This document shows, one piece after another, positions 7,170 to 16,234 of a stretch of DNA of 22,067 bases. The number at the start of each line of letters is the position of its first letter. Position 1 is the first letter of the stretch. Below the pieces are notes generated by a model. It saw only the letters and a program-made list of their open reading frames with translations. It had not been told where the DNA came from and searched no databases. The DNA lies in NCBI GenBank assembly GCA_001915545.1, contig MNQS01000182.1:1-22067 (forward strand), read 5' to 3'. The stretch comes from Bacteroides sp. 43_108. Lineage in GTDB: Bacteria; Bacteroidota; Bacteroidia; Bacteroidales; Bacteroidaceae. A program made the translations under genes and the position numbers.

Positions 7170-7976
7170 TTATTTTATATCCATATTGATTTTTATTGTC
7201 CTATCGGATGGTCGTCCGGAAACACCTTCAAGTAAAACACTGAATGACTTTTTCCCCTTCTGCCCGGAAAGTTTTCTTCCATCCAGTTCTACCATCAATA
7301 AGCCTTCTTGTCCAGGTTCTAAAACCTCCGGTTCCGTTCTTAACTTCAAAAATTCTGGAAGAAATCCCTTTACAGCACTTACCTTTAAAGGCTCATTTCC
7401 TGCATTAGCGCAAGCTATCCGCTCGACTCTGCGGTGCATAGTCGCAGTGACAGTTCCCATGTTTATTGTCTTGGCACGTATTTTTAAATGCCCCATGGTA
7501 TACCTGTAATCTCTCCATAAAGCCAATGAAGGAGTAACCTTTCCTGAAATGGTCAATGCAGCAATTGGTTTCTTTTCCGAAATACTTACATATACAAATG
7601 CCCGGGTATAAATAGTTCCTGGTTGTCCGAACGGATTATAGGTCAGTTGAATCACAGCCTTTTCTCCCGGATTTATCACTGGAGAATCTATATGAGCGTT
7701 TGTACATCCACATGTCGTAGAAATCTTTGTGACTACTATCTTCTGTTTTCCGACATTCGTGCAAGTAAAAGTAAAAACTTGCGGCTTGTCATCCTCAGAC
7801 AGAGTTCCTGCATTTATCTCCATACGTTCAAAGCGAAGCATTTCTTCCGCATGCTCCATCAATACAGGATTCAATACGGCATCCAGTTCTTTTTGGGAGA
7901 AAACTTTCTGTGCCATCAAAGAAGGCACAGAAAGTAATATGAACATCCAGATAATTACAGTTCTCATAAAAATCAA
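7170..7976 (-). CDS. DUF1573 domain-containing secreted protein
   Basis: The 268-residue protein has a Sec signal peptide (cut near MAQ, residue 23) and no lipobox. Residues 45-145 match the DUF1573 pattern: FTCTNVGKQKIVV, then TTCGC (87-91, cysteines C89 and C91) and the INPGEKAVIQLTYNP strand. A second, more divergent copy of the same Ig-like fold seems to follow (about 165-265, NAGNEPLKV and LEPGQEG). DUF1573 proteins are common next to Bacteroidetes surface systems, but their role is not settled. The start lies 6 nt after the protease stop, indicating tight co-transcription; an in-frame ATG three codons in (7967) gives an equally good signal peptide. It is probably periplasmic or outer-membrane associated and may help export or assembly of its operon partners (inference). 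Confidence 0.85.
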   Translation of the reverse strand: MIFMRTVIIWMFILLSVPSLMAQKVFSQKELDAVLNPVLMEHAEEMLRFERMEINAGTLSEDDKPQVFTFTCTNVGKQKIVVTKISTTCGCTNAHIDSPVINPGEKAVIQLTYNPFGQPGTIYTRAFVYVSISEKKPIAALTISGKVTPSLALWRDYRYTMGHLKIRAKTINMGTVTATMHRRVERIACANAGNEPLKVSAVKGFLPEFLKLRTEPEVLEPGQEGLLMVELDGRKLSGQKGKKSFSVLLEGVSGRPSDRTIKINMDIK

Positions 7977-7982
7977 ACAAGA

Positions 7983-10028
7983 TTACATCCATCCATTTCC
8001 AGTAGCCTTACGCACCGTAATCACAAATTCTTGTGTCTTGCCATCGCTACTGGTCACAGAAGCTTTAGTGGTTCCAACTTTGGTACCTTTTACCTTCAGC
8101 TGATTATTATCCAACGATACTGCCGCAATACTGCTATCCACGACATTAAATTCCGTAGCTGTCACATTATCCGCATAGATTCTGTTCAAATTCACCGTTT
8201 CTGTGGCATCAAGTGCTACGTACACGTTAGGTACACGCATTGGCTGGGCACCAAAATTACTGCCATCAATATTGGCCAACACAGCCTGTGCATCGATTAA
8301 GCCTCCTATATTACCTCTATAAGCCGGTAAGTTCATTCTCAAATGAGGAGCAGCCTCACCTACACTTCCCCAATTTTCCCAATAACTCTTCTCATCTGAG
8401 AGATTGCCACTCAAATCTCTCACCGACGCCAGCAGCAAATCTTTAAAATCCGACGCACGATAATGCTTACGCAATTTTGCTGCATACGACAAACCTAAAG
8501 CTGCTACTCCCGATACATGCGGACAAGCCATTGAAGTTCCATCCATATAACCATATCCACTTTGACTTGCGGTAAGGTCAGAACCCTCAATAGCTGAATT
8601 CGGCATAGTAGAAAGGATAGAAGCCTTTTCATCCTTAAAGGCATTCGCATCACCACCAGGAGCTGCAATCAGGTTCTTGCTTCCACTCGGGCTGACATAA
8701 TTCGTATAACAAGAAGGTTTTCCAGCCGGATCAAGTGCAGTAACACAAATAAAGTCACCATACGCTCCCGGATAGCTGACCATAGGAGCATATTCATTAC
8801 CTGCGGCAAATATAGCAATACCTCCATCAATCACCCCATTAGGGTCACCTGCATTATGAATAAAATATTCCAATGCTTCTTTCTGAAGTACCACCGAGTT
8901 AGACCATTCCTCATCCGATGTAAAACCAGGAGTACCCATCAAAGGATTAATTCTCCCTGAAGCAGCCGACCAACTACACTGAAGAATAACAGCCCCATTA
9001 TCTGCTGCATACTTAATGGCCTTAGCTTGATTCAGTACAGAAGAAGCCCCTTCTCCACTAAAAATCTGGCAAGACATAATCTTCACACCCGTTCCAGGAT
9101 TACCATCACCTCCAGCAATACCTCGAATACCTATGGTATTATTCTCTGCAGCAATTACTCCAGCTACGTGGGAGGCATGTCCTGTATCTCCCGTTTGAGT
9201 ATATGAAATATGACCATTCCCTGCAACAAAATTATAACCATATTTATCACCGGCATATCCATTGCCATCTGCATCCTCATCAGAGCCAAATGTTTCTGCA
9301 GGATTAATCCACATATTATGAGCCAAGTCTTCATGGTTATACATCACCCCTTCATCCACTACGGCCACAATAATAGAAGGGTCACCCTGGCATTTTTCCC
9401 AGGCCGGTACACAATTTACATCGTATCCGGTAACAGCACCTGTAACTACACTTCCATCATTTCCTATACCCCACTGAAGTTTCATATTTTCAGTCTGGGT
9501 CTGACTGCCTAATGTTTGAATAGCTTCTCTTGTAGCACTATTCAAACCCTTCGCTTTCTTGGTGGTGTCATAACCTCTCTTTATCACCTGGTTATATTCC
9601 ACGGTTGCCACTTCCGAAAGCTTAGACATATCCAAAGCCACCTTATTCAGGTCCATATCTTTATCAAACTTCACCACATACCACAAATGCAAACCATTTT
9701 TACGGGTACGTTCTTCGTGACGTTTGTCTACCGGGAAAACACGTTCAAAGGTATATGCTCCGGCAATATCCAGAATTTCATCCACCGAAGGAATACTCGA
9801 ACGAGTCTGTACTCCGCTACGACTTAAAATCTGAGCTTTTTCAAGCACTTCTTCCACTTCCGGTTTAAATTTGATGAGAAGTTCACCTTCCACAGCCTCA
9901 TCAGCCAAACCAGATATAGGGGCCACCGTATTCTCTTGTGCGCCTGACTCTAAAAACGTTTCAGAATCAGAGCAGGAGAACAACCCCATAGCACTCACAA
10001 GAGTAGCAAAAATATATTTTTTCTTCAT
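7983..10028 (-). CDS. Subtilisin-family (S8) serine protease, predicted surface lipoprotein
   Basis: The 681-residue lipoprotein has its lipobox cysteine at C19 (GLFSC) followed by SDSET. A propeptide-like domain (about 46-152, starting GELLIKFKP) precedes the S8 catalytic domain (about 185-590). The triad is D225 (AVVDEG), H284 (TGHASHVAG) and S499 (DGTSMACPH), with oxyanion asparagine N411 (AAGNEY), so it should be active. The usual HGTHVAG reads HASHVAG, a small deviation. A C-terminal Ig/BIG2-like domain (about 600-675) ends at residue 681. The frame is open to 10070, but the ATG at 10028 begins the signal peptide and is the right start. It is the only recognisable enzyme in the Sus-like operon and probably makes peptides for the SusC/SusD importer (inference). 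Confidence 0.93.
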   Translation of the reverse strand: MKKKYIFATLVSAMGLFSCSDSETFLESGAQENTVAPISGLADEAVEGELLIKFKPEVEEVLEKAQILSRSGVQTRSSIPSVDEILDIAGAYTFERVFPVDKRHEERTRKNGLHLWYVVKFDKDMDLNKVALDMSKLSEVATVEYNQVIKRGYDTTKKAKGLNSATREAIQTLGSQTQTENMKLQWGIGNDGSVVTGAVTGYDVNCVPAWEKCQGDPSIIVAVVDEGVMYNHEDLAHNMWINPAETFGSDEDADGNGYAGDKYGYNFVAGNGHISYTQTGDTGHASHVAGVIAAENNTIGIRGIAGGDGNPGTGVKIMSCQIFSGEGASSVLNQAKAIKYAADNGAVILQCSWSAASGRINPLMGTPGFTSDEEWSNSVVLQKEALEYFIHNAGDPNGVIDGGIAIFAAGNEYAPMVSYPGAYGDFICVTALDPAGKPSCYTNYVSPSGSKNLIAAPGGDANAFKDEKASILSTMPNSAIEGSDLTASQSGYGYMDGTSMACPHVSGVAALGLSYAAKLRKHYRASDFKDLLLASVRDLSGNLSDEKSYWENWGSVGEAAPHLRMNLPAYRGNIGGLIDAQAVLANIDGSNFGAQPMRVPNVYVALDATETVNLNRIYADNVTATEFNVVDSSIAAVSLDNNQLKVKGTKVGTTKASVTSSDGKTQEFVITVRKATGNGWM

Positions 10029-10056
10029 TTCTAATTGTTTAACTCTCGAACCATGC

Positions 10057-10091
10057 AAGCTCCGGCCCACAGATTAGCAAGCCGAAAGCTT
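10057..10091 (-). other. Hairpin in the largest intercistronic gap, upstream of the protease gene
   Basis: AAGCT (10057-10061) pairs with AGCTT (10087-10091) and CGGC (10063-10066) pairs with GCCG (10081-10084), with a small internal bulge and a 14-nt loop. No T tract follows on the minus strand, so it is not an intrinsic terminator. The 110-nt gap that holds it (10029-10138) is far longer than other gaps in this operon. It may be an mRNA processing or stability element, or sit in the leader of a secondary transcript. No good -7 box was found in the gap. Confidence 0.4.
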
Positions 10092-10138
10092 TACAAAGTT
10101 CTATTTTATATCATTCCACAAAAATTACTTTAACGAAA

Positions 10139-12067
10139 TCAATTCCCCTCTTCCGAGTCATCTGTTATCTGAGGTGTTCTTTGAGGATACATCTCATAGT
10201 AACTTGTTTTCCCCTCTCCATAATTACTCAAGTTTGTAGGCTCATTACTGAACTTTGTAATAACCTCACCCTTTGTATTTTTAGCCTTTGAAGACGTTGT
10301 ACTAAGTTCTTGCTGGAAAATCATGGTAAACGGATCCCAGAAGCTCAAGTACGGATGATATAATATCCAATCAGGCAGCTCTCCGGTCAAGAAGTTCAAG
10401 TTCAAAGAAAGACTCTTCATCTTCGGCCAAACCCTAGGAGCTCCTCCATTTGCCAGCAAATATTTTTTAGCATCCTGAATTGAAATGGTATCCTTATACT
10501 CAGCATTCTGGATATAGCTTTCCGTATAAACCTTATCTGCACCAAGAAGCTGCTTAACTTCTGCATCCGAAGGCAACTGACCATCAAGCATATTCAAGGA
10601 CAATGACAAACATTCAAGTTCTTCCCATTTCAGCAATTCTTTAAAATAAGTATTATCATATCCATCTGACGGTCCAGGGAATCCATCTCCACCATAACCA
10701 GTAGTCCAACGGAAACCAAGTTTATCATCTTTTCCTTTATAGGCTGAAAGGTCTTTCGTCGTGTCATAACGATTTATCTTATTCAGATACAAATTGCGCA
10801 AATATGGGAAGTTCTCCCGAGTAATACTCTCAATACCTAAAACTTTTACTCCATTTATAGTACTGCCAGACTTACCCATCACCTCAAAGTTATTACTACT
10901 CAAATCCAGAGAGACAAGTGTTTTACCAAACTCGGTAAAGTTTTCCGGCAATCCCACCAGACCATAAGCGCGTATCGCTAAATTACGCAGATGTCCATAT
11001 TGCACCAATTCACAAATCTCATTCCCTAATACAATATCTTTGAGGAATGTATTCGAGTTTCCTGAGAATGTAATTGATTCTGCGGTTTTAAGGTATTTCA
11101 CCTGATAAGGAAGTGATTCCTTTGTTTCAAACGCAATAAATTCTACTGATTTCAAACGACCAATCAAATCTTCTGGGACAGGAGCTGAGTAATTAATCGT
11201 TCCATCTGCTTCTATCTTAATATATTTATCAGTAGCTTCCCAAAGTTCTACACCATTCCAGTATCTCATGTTTTCACTGGCATCCCAAGTAAAAATACCA
11301 TTCATGCTACTATATATGGAAAGAAGAGCCAAAGAGTCTCCGGCACGGTCATCCGTAATTACCGGAGCAGGTTTCTGAGTAACAACCAGTTTTATCGTCC
11401 CATCCCCTTCTGTATCAGATGTTTCCTGCGGAGTTATAATCACCTCTGCAGTACGAGCCTTCTCGGTCATGTTGATCTCCCAGTCAAAGTGCAATTTCAA
11501 CAAACGTGGACGGTCTCCATAATCATAATTAGGTGTTTCTTTCTTATACTTCAGCCATTCTTTGTCTGAAACGGTTCCATCTTCAGCCGGCAAATTATTG
11601 ACTCTTACATCAAAATTCACATTGGCCATCATTGTAACCTCAAAGAAACGCTCTTCCAGTTTTGCCGAATTCTCTACTGAAATCGTTCTGTCTTCTTCAC
11701 TTACAAAAACACCTTTTGCATACCCCATCTGCATTACTTTCACTGTAGTTGCAGTGGTCTGGCCTGCTGCCATAAAAGTGATAACTCCTTCACGTGGTTC
11801 AGCCACTACAGACGAGTCTACCAAAACTTCACAAGTAGCAGCTCCTTCTCCATTGGAAGGACTGAATTTCAACCAGGAAGATTCAGAAGTACCCTGCCAT
11901 TTCACATTGCCTTTTATTTCCAGCAATTCGCTGCCTCCATCGGCCCCGACAGCAATCTCCGTCTTATCGATAGAGAATTCTGCAACGACATTGTCTTCTT
12001 CCTTACAGGAAACAGCCAATACCATGCAGGCCGAAATAACCATTATAATATTTAAAAATCTTTTCAT
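10139..12067 (-). CDS. Lipoprotein with tandem BACON domains and leucine-rich-repeat region
   Basis: The 642-residue predicted surface lipoprotein has its lipobox cysteine at C21 (LAVSC) and mature start CKEED. Two BACON-type Ig-like domains follow at about 30-115 (GNVKWQGTSESSWLKFSP, then REGVITF and TTVKVMQ) and 120-232 (NVNFDVR, EWLKY, TAEVIITPQE, KLVVTQK). From about 240 to 620 the protein is an irregular leucine-rich-repeat-like region (LVSLDLSSNNFEVMG, LECLSLSLNMLDGQLP, MKSLSLNLNFLTGELP), with a low-complexity polar tail. BACON domains are usually linked to glycan or mucin binding, and LRRs to protein binding, so a surface substrate receptor is likely. It starts 15 nt after the preceding LRR gene and is separated from the protease gene by the longest gap in the operon. 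Confidence 0.88.
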   Translation of the reverse strand: MKRFLNIIMVISACMVLAVSCKEEDNVVAEFSIDKTEIAVGADGGSELLEIKGNVKWQGTSESSWLKFSPSNGEGAATCEVLVDSSVVAEPREGVITFMAAGQTTATTVKVMQMGYAKGVFVSEEDRTISVENSAKLEERFFEVTMMANVNFDVRVNNLPAEDGTVSDKEWLKYKKETPNYDYGDRPRLLKLHFDWEINMTEKARTAEVIITPQETSDTEGDGTIKLVVTQKPAPVITDDRAGDSLALLSIYSSMNGIFTWDASENMRYWNGVELWEATDKYIKIEADGTINYSAPVPEDLIGRLKSVEFIAFETKESLPYQVKYLKTAESITFSGNSNTFLKDIVLGNEICELVQYGHLRNLAIRAYGLVGLPENFTEFGKTLVSLDLSSNNFEVMGKSGSTINGVKVLGIESITRENFPYLRNLYLNKINRYDTTKDLSAYKGKDDKLGFRWTTGYGGDGFPGPSDGYDNTYFKELLKWEELECLSLSLNMLDGQLPSDAEVKQLLGADKVYTESYIQNAEYKDTISIQDAKKYLLANGGAPRVWPKMKSLSLNLNFLTGELPDWILYHPYLSFWDPFTMIFQQELSTTSSKAKNTKGEVITKFSNEPTNLSNYGEGKTSYYEMYPQRTPQITDDSEEGN

Positions 12068-12082
12068 ACGTTACTCGTTAAA

Positions 12083-14665
12083 TTATTCCAAAGTCAGATA
12101 ATCACATCCACGAATATCCTGTGTCGTATCATAAATCAGCAAATACATGCCAGCCTTGATATAAGGACAAACAGACGATACATTCAGAACGATGCTTGGG
12201 TTATCACTTACATCCAGCGTATTAATGAGATACGAAAGTCTTTCCGTTTCGGGAACCTTTCCAATATCATTTCCACCTAAAAGCAATGCACGCAAGCCTT
12301 TATGGTTACCAATATTTGTAGGCCATTCCTTATATACCCGGTTACCGTCATCATCACGCTGGTTACGCATAATCAACGTATTCAAATAAGAAATATTAGC
12401 CAATCCCCATGGGAATGCCGAGAACTGGTTTCCGCTTATATCAATACCATACAAATGCGGCATATACGTTCCATTCATATCATCCGGTAATTTCTTCAAA
12501 CGATTGTTCGACAGGTCAAGACTTGTCATCATATACGTTTTTTCACCCTTAATGTCATCATTCGTAATCTCCTCGATTTGGTTCCCGCTAAGATTCAATA
12601 CGGTCAAAGGAGATCCGGCCGTGAACAAGTCTTTCGGGAAGGTTTTCAATGCATTGCCAGCCAAAGACAAATTATTCGTATTGATACCCTTACCTGTCGT
12701 TACTTCTGTAATCTCATTATAAGAGAAGTCAATGGAAGCCATTATGTAAATAGACTTGGCATCAAATATATCCGGAAATGCTGTCAGTTTATTATGTGAG
12801 AAAGACAGCGATTCCACATCATCCATACCACAGAATATACCTCCATCCGCATTTATCGTATTTATCTCATTATAATCAAAAGTACCCTGAACCAAATTTA
12901 CATCTTTTCCAAAAGCAGGAAGTTCTTCCAACTTATTGTATATCAAATCAATCTTACCCAACTTCTTCATGTCAGAAACTTCCTTTGGTAAAGATGCGAT
13001 ATTATTATAACCTAAGTAAAGAATCTGCAAAGTCTTACCAGCGTCACCTTCTGCCAATGCTTTGATTCCGTCTGGGAACGCTGCCGCTAACTGAGGATTC
13101 ATTGCCATATTCAACTGAGTCAGATTCTTCATTCTAGCCAGCTGATCAGGGAATGCTGTCAGGCGAGAACAATTGTAAATTTCAAGGTCTGTACAACTTT
13201 CCAAATCACCCAAAGCTTGAGGTAACTCTGCAATAGGTGAATTGGCAATATACAACACTTCAAGCTTCTGCAACTTTCCAATTGCTTCACTGATACCTTT
13301 AATGCCGTTGGTCATATCACCATGAATTACATCCTTAGGCTGTACTATGGATTTCTTGATAGCCGGTTGCCCGGATTCTACCATACAACGCTGCATCTGC
13401 ACATCCCAGTCCTGTCTGGAGTCACGCAATGCAAAGTTATCCATGTAATCAGAACGAAGCTTTTCAAGCACAGCAGGAGTCAAACCACCCTTCAAATCAG
13501 CCAACGGATTTTCTCCCGGACGCAACTTGTCATTATGTGTACCTAAAGCCAGACTTTGAAGTTCCGTAAACTCACCAATCACATCAGGCACTACTCCTGT
13601 CGGATTAAAATCTCCAATAGACAAACCAATGACGCGGCCATTCTTATCAAGACTTACCCCCGGCTGATTTCCCCACATGTCTACATCTTTATTTTCAAAA
13701 TCCCAGTTGGTTCCTTTCGGATAGCTTTCGCCTACATAAGACCAGTTTGGACCTCCCAGCTCCTCCCACAAAGTACGAAGATTATAATAATCTTTTATGT
13801 TTGCAGCTGTTTCCATAATGGTAACAGGCACCTTTGCATCTGTCTGCTTGTTATCTGTGACCGTAAATGTAGCCTCACCCAATACTTCATCATTAAAATA
13901 TTGCAGAAGTTCCGTACGATTATATGCAGCATACGAAAGAATCTTGTAATTTCCAGCCTCAGCTGTAACAAGCGTATCAATTCTTCCGACAGAAGTACGA
14001 TAGCCTATACCCCGGTCATCAAAATCTTCTACATAAGTTACCTTCAAAGACTTAAACTCTTGCGTCTTTTTGGTATCCATGTTCTGAATCTTAATATCCA
14101 CCTTATTAATATCGCTAAACGGATAAGGTTCAGAATCATTGGCACCGCGAGAAGCCTGAATATTCTTGATTAACTCAAACTTAACCAGACCTCTTCCTAT
14201 TGCATCCACCAACAAGTCCTGCACAACAAGTCCACCACTTACAATTGTAAAAGTTGTTTTTTCAGATGGAATACCGACAAAAATAGGTTCTTTCTCTGCT
14301 CTATCATAAAGATAAAATCCTACTACTGTATATTCACCGGTCTGCAGTTCCAGTTTATCACTACGCAAACCATATTCTGCGCTTTGCTCATTATAGGCAT
14401 GCAGCATAAGCGTCTGAGAGAAGTCATAATCATTGCTTCTCAACACTACTTTCACTTTATTTGCTTCATAAAGTGAATCAAGTACGTTTCCACTTGCACG
14501 AGAGGTCTCATTTTTTACATAAGACTCACTCTTGTACACCTTAAACTGTACGTAACCCTTATCAGCCTGAAATACTTCTTTGTCATCAGTACACCCTATT
14601 AGAACCAGAGTAAAAACTAATGATATAAGAATAAAAAATCTATTGTTATTCAATCTACTTATCAT
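12083..14665 (-). CDS. DUF4458-type leucine-rich-repeat lipoprotein
   Basis: The 860-residue predicted surface lipoprotein has its lipobox cysteine at C25 (VLIGC) and mature start CTDDKE. Residues of about 30-285 form two Ig-like beta domains resembling the DUF4458 N-terminal region of Bacteroides LRR proteins (GYVQFKVYK, LQTGEYTVVGFY, GNYKILSYAAYN). At 290-350 there is a cap-like stretch (LRTLWEELGGPNW) similar to LRR N-terminal caps. About fifteen LRRs fill 350-830, such as LQILYLGYNNIASLP, LTVLNLSGNQIEEI and MTSLDLSNNRLKKLP. This is a large ligand-binding scaffold with no catalytic motif. It begins 2 nt before the stop of the upstream gene's frame ends, so translation is probably coupled. 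The substrate is unknown; a protein ligand is the simplest guess. Confidence 0.88.
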   Translation of the reverse strand: MISRLNNNRFFILISLVFTLVLIGCTDDKEVFQADKGYVQFKVYKSESYVKNETSRASGNVLDSLYEANKVKVVLRSNDYDFSQTLMLHAYNEQSAEYGLRSDKLELQTGEYTVVGFYLYDRAEKEPIFVGIPSEKTTFTIVSGGLVVQDLLVDAIGRGLVKFELIKNIQASRGANDSEPYPFSDINKVDIKIQNMDTKKTQEFKSLKVTYVEDFDDRGIGYRTSVGRIDTLVTAEAGNYKILSYAAYNRTELLQYFNDEVLGEATFTVTDNKQTDAKVPVTIMETAANIKDYYNLRTLWEELGGPNWSYVGESYPKGTNWDFENKDVDMWGNQPGVSLDKNGRVIGLSIGDFNPTGVVPDVIGEFTELQSLALGTHNDKLRPGENPLADLKGGLTPAVLEKLRSDYMDNFALRDSRQDWDVQMQRCMVESGQPAIKKSIVQPKDVIHGDMTNGIKGISEAIGKLQKLEVLYIANSPIAELPQALGDLESCTDLEIYNCSRLTAFPDQLARMKNLTQLNMAMNPQLAAAFPDGIKALAEGDAGKTLQILYLGYNNIASLPKEVSDMKKLGKIDLIYNKLEELPAFGKDVNLVQGTFDYNEINTINADGGIFCGMDDVESLSFSHNKLTAFPDIFDAKSIYIMASIDFSYNEITEVTTGKGINTNNLSLAGNALKTFPKDLFTAGSPLTVLNLSGNQIEEITNDDIKGEKTYMMTSLDLSNNRLKKLPDDMNGTYMPHLYGIDISGNQFSAFPWGLANISYLNTLIMRNQRDDDGNRVYKEWPTNIGNHKGLRALLLGGNDIGKVPETERLSYLINTLDVSDNPSIVLNVSSVCPYIKAGMYLLIYDTTQDIRGCDYLTLE

Positions 14666-14667
14666 AT

Positions 14668-16209
14668 TTATTCAGCCCTTTTAATTAAAACAGCAGCTAT
14701 TGCAGCGCCTTCTTCATTCATTATAAACAAATATATAGGTTTTAAAGGAGCTCCAGACTCATCATAGCCAGCTTCAGCTGACAATCCAAATTCCCAAGTA
14801 GCATAATTCATAAAAGTATAAGAGCCTCCTGAAACCATACCTGAGAACGGTTGCCAATTGCCTACATAATCAAGCCCCATGTCACCTCCAGACATACAAG
14901 TCTCAGAAGAAATATTATAAGTGCCTGAGGATATAGCAAAATACTCATAACTTGTATGCTTTGCTAAAACACATTCATAAATATTTTCTGCTTCAAGACA
15001 TTGTTGTATAAGTTTAGCTGAAGGATCATCTATTTTTACAACATCTACCGCAGGAGAAGCACCTGTATCAACCGTAAAACCTGATGTAGCAATTTGTTTA
15101 GCAGCCTGAGAAAGTCCTATTAATACATATTTCCCTGCTGCCTCGGTAAAGTCGTTATCTGCAGTCAACAAATTATCACGACCGATCATATTTAAAGTAT
15201 CTGTCGGTATAACTAAAATAGCACCTTTCCGTTTCTTTGATGTTGAATTTTCTATTACAGAAACCTTTGCTGTTTTATTCTCTACTCCTTCATTTGATTC
15301 TATTGAGGCATTTATCCATTTCGAAGCATCATCCATCAAACGATATTGCTTATCTGAAAAATCTTCAAAATACAAAACTTCATAATCATTTCCATTTACC
15401 AATACATTTTGCATAACCAAAGGAGCATCAAACTCATCAGATTCCCCCGTCATGCTATTGGAGGTAGAATATTTGCCTCCATCAGAATTGAAAGTCCATC
15501 CTCCCCAAGCATTCTTATCAGAACTAACTCTATCAATACCATAAAAATTCACTGGTATATTAACAAAATCGTCAGTTCCTGTCCTTTTCACTTTTATATC
15601 ACCTTTTTTAGCAAAAGCACTAAATTCATTCTTTACAGTAACAGAAATATTTCCCGGACGAAAACCAAGACCTTTCAGAGGAGCTTCATTCACCACTAAC
15701 CATTCGGGATATTCCTCAACAGTCCAATCATAATTAGTAGTAAAATTAATGTCAACTCCTTTTCCTATTTCCCTATAAAAAAACGGTATTAGGTTTTCCT
15801 CTGAAAAATAATTCCCATTAGCATCTGTCACCCATAAGCCTTCTCCCTGACGAGTCAGTTTTGCAATGACTTTTTCCACATCACCCTGTTTCAAGGTAAT
15901 TTCGGCCTGCATTTCTCCATAATTCAGCATGTCTTCATTTACAGACACCTGTACGGCTTGCTTTCCTGCCTGCCCGCTAATAGAAGTCATTCCATTAGAG
16001 AATCTACACCACAAAGTTGAAGAATACAGTTTCCAATCCATTGAGGCATCAAAAACAATTTCAACAGACTCTCCTGCCTTCACCGAGAGGATTTGTTCTT
16101 CTTCCGGGAAAGAAGGAGTCACAGGTGCCCCCTCATCCTCAGAACAAGCCACAACCATCGCAGCTACAGCTATAAGCCACATTTTTGATAATATGTTTAT
16201 ATATTTCAT
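14668..16209 (-). CDS. BACON-like lipoprotein with uncharacterised C-terminal domain
   Basis: The 513-residue predicted surface lipoprotein has its lipobox cysteine at C22 (MVVAC) and mature start CSEDEG. Two BACON-like Ig domains are visible at about 35-118 (FDASMDWKLYSSTLWCRFS, AEITLKQGDVEKVIAKLTRQ) and 122-225 (FTTNYDWTVEEYPEWLVV, GDIKVKRTGTD). The C-terminal half (about 230-513) is rich in beta strands and aromatic residues; I recognise no motif, though it may match DUF5003 of Bacteroides surface proteins. It occupies the usual place of a surface ligand-binding lipoprotein downstream of SusD. It contains no catalytic signature. The region is AT-rich (33% GC in one sampled 60-nt line). The stop lies 2 nt before the start of the next gene. 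Confidence 0.85.
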   Translation of the reverse strand: MKYINILSKMWLIAVAAMVVACSEDEGAPVTPSFPEEEQILSVKAGESVEIVFDASMDWKLYSSTLWCRFSNGMTSISGQAGKQAVQVSVNEDMLNYGEMQAEITLKQGDVEKVIAKLTRQGEGLWVTDANGNYFSEENLIPFFYREIGKGVDINFTTNYDWTVEEYPEWLVVNEAPLKGLGFRPGNISVTVKNEFSAFAKKGDIKVKRTGTDDFVNIPVNFYGIDRVSSDKNAWGGWTFNSDGGKYSTSNSMTGESDEFDAPLVMQNVLVNGNDYEVLYFEDFSDKQYRLMDDASKWINASIESNEGVENKTAKVSVIENSTSKKRKGAILVIPTDTLNMIGRDNLLTADNDFTEAAGKYVLIGLSQAAKQIATSGFTVDTGASPAVDVVKIDDPSAKLIQQCLEAENIYECVLAKHTSYEYFAISSGTYNISSETCMSGGDMGLDYVGNWQPFSGMVSGGSYTFMNYATWEFGLSAEAGYDESGAPLKPIYLFIMNEEGAAIAAVLIKRAE

Positions 16210-16234
16210 ACGTCTATTCTTTTGACATTACGTG

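Noticed and set aside
10029..10070. N-terminal extension of the protease frame
   Set aside because: It would bury the lipoprotein signal peptide 14 residues inside the protein. The ATG at 10028 begins a standard signal.
13556..14173. 205-codon plus-strand frame
   Set aside because: It is antisense to the DUF4458/LRR gene and its sequence is a low-information shadow without a domain.
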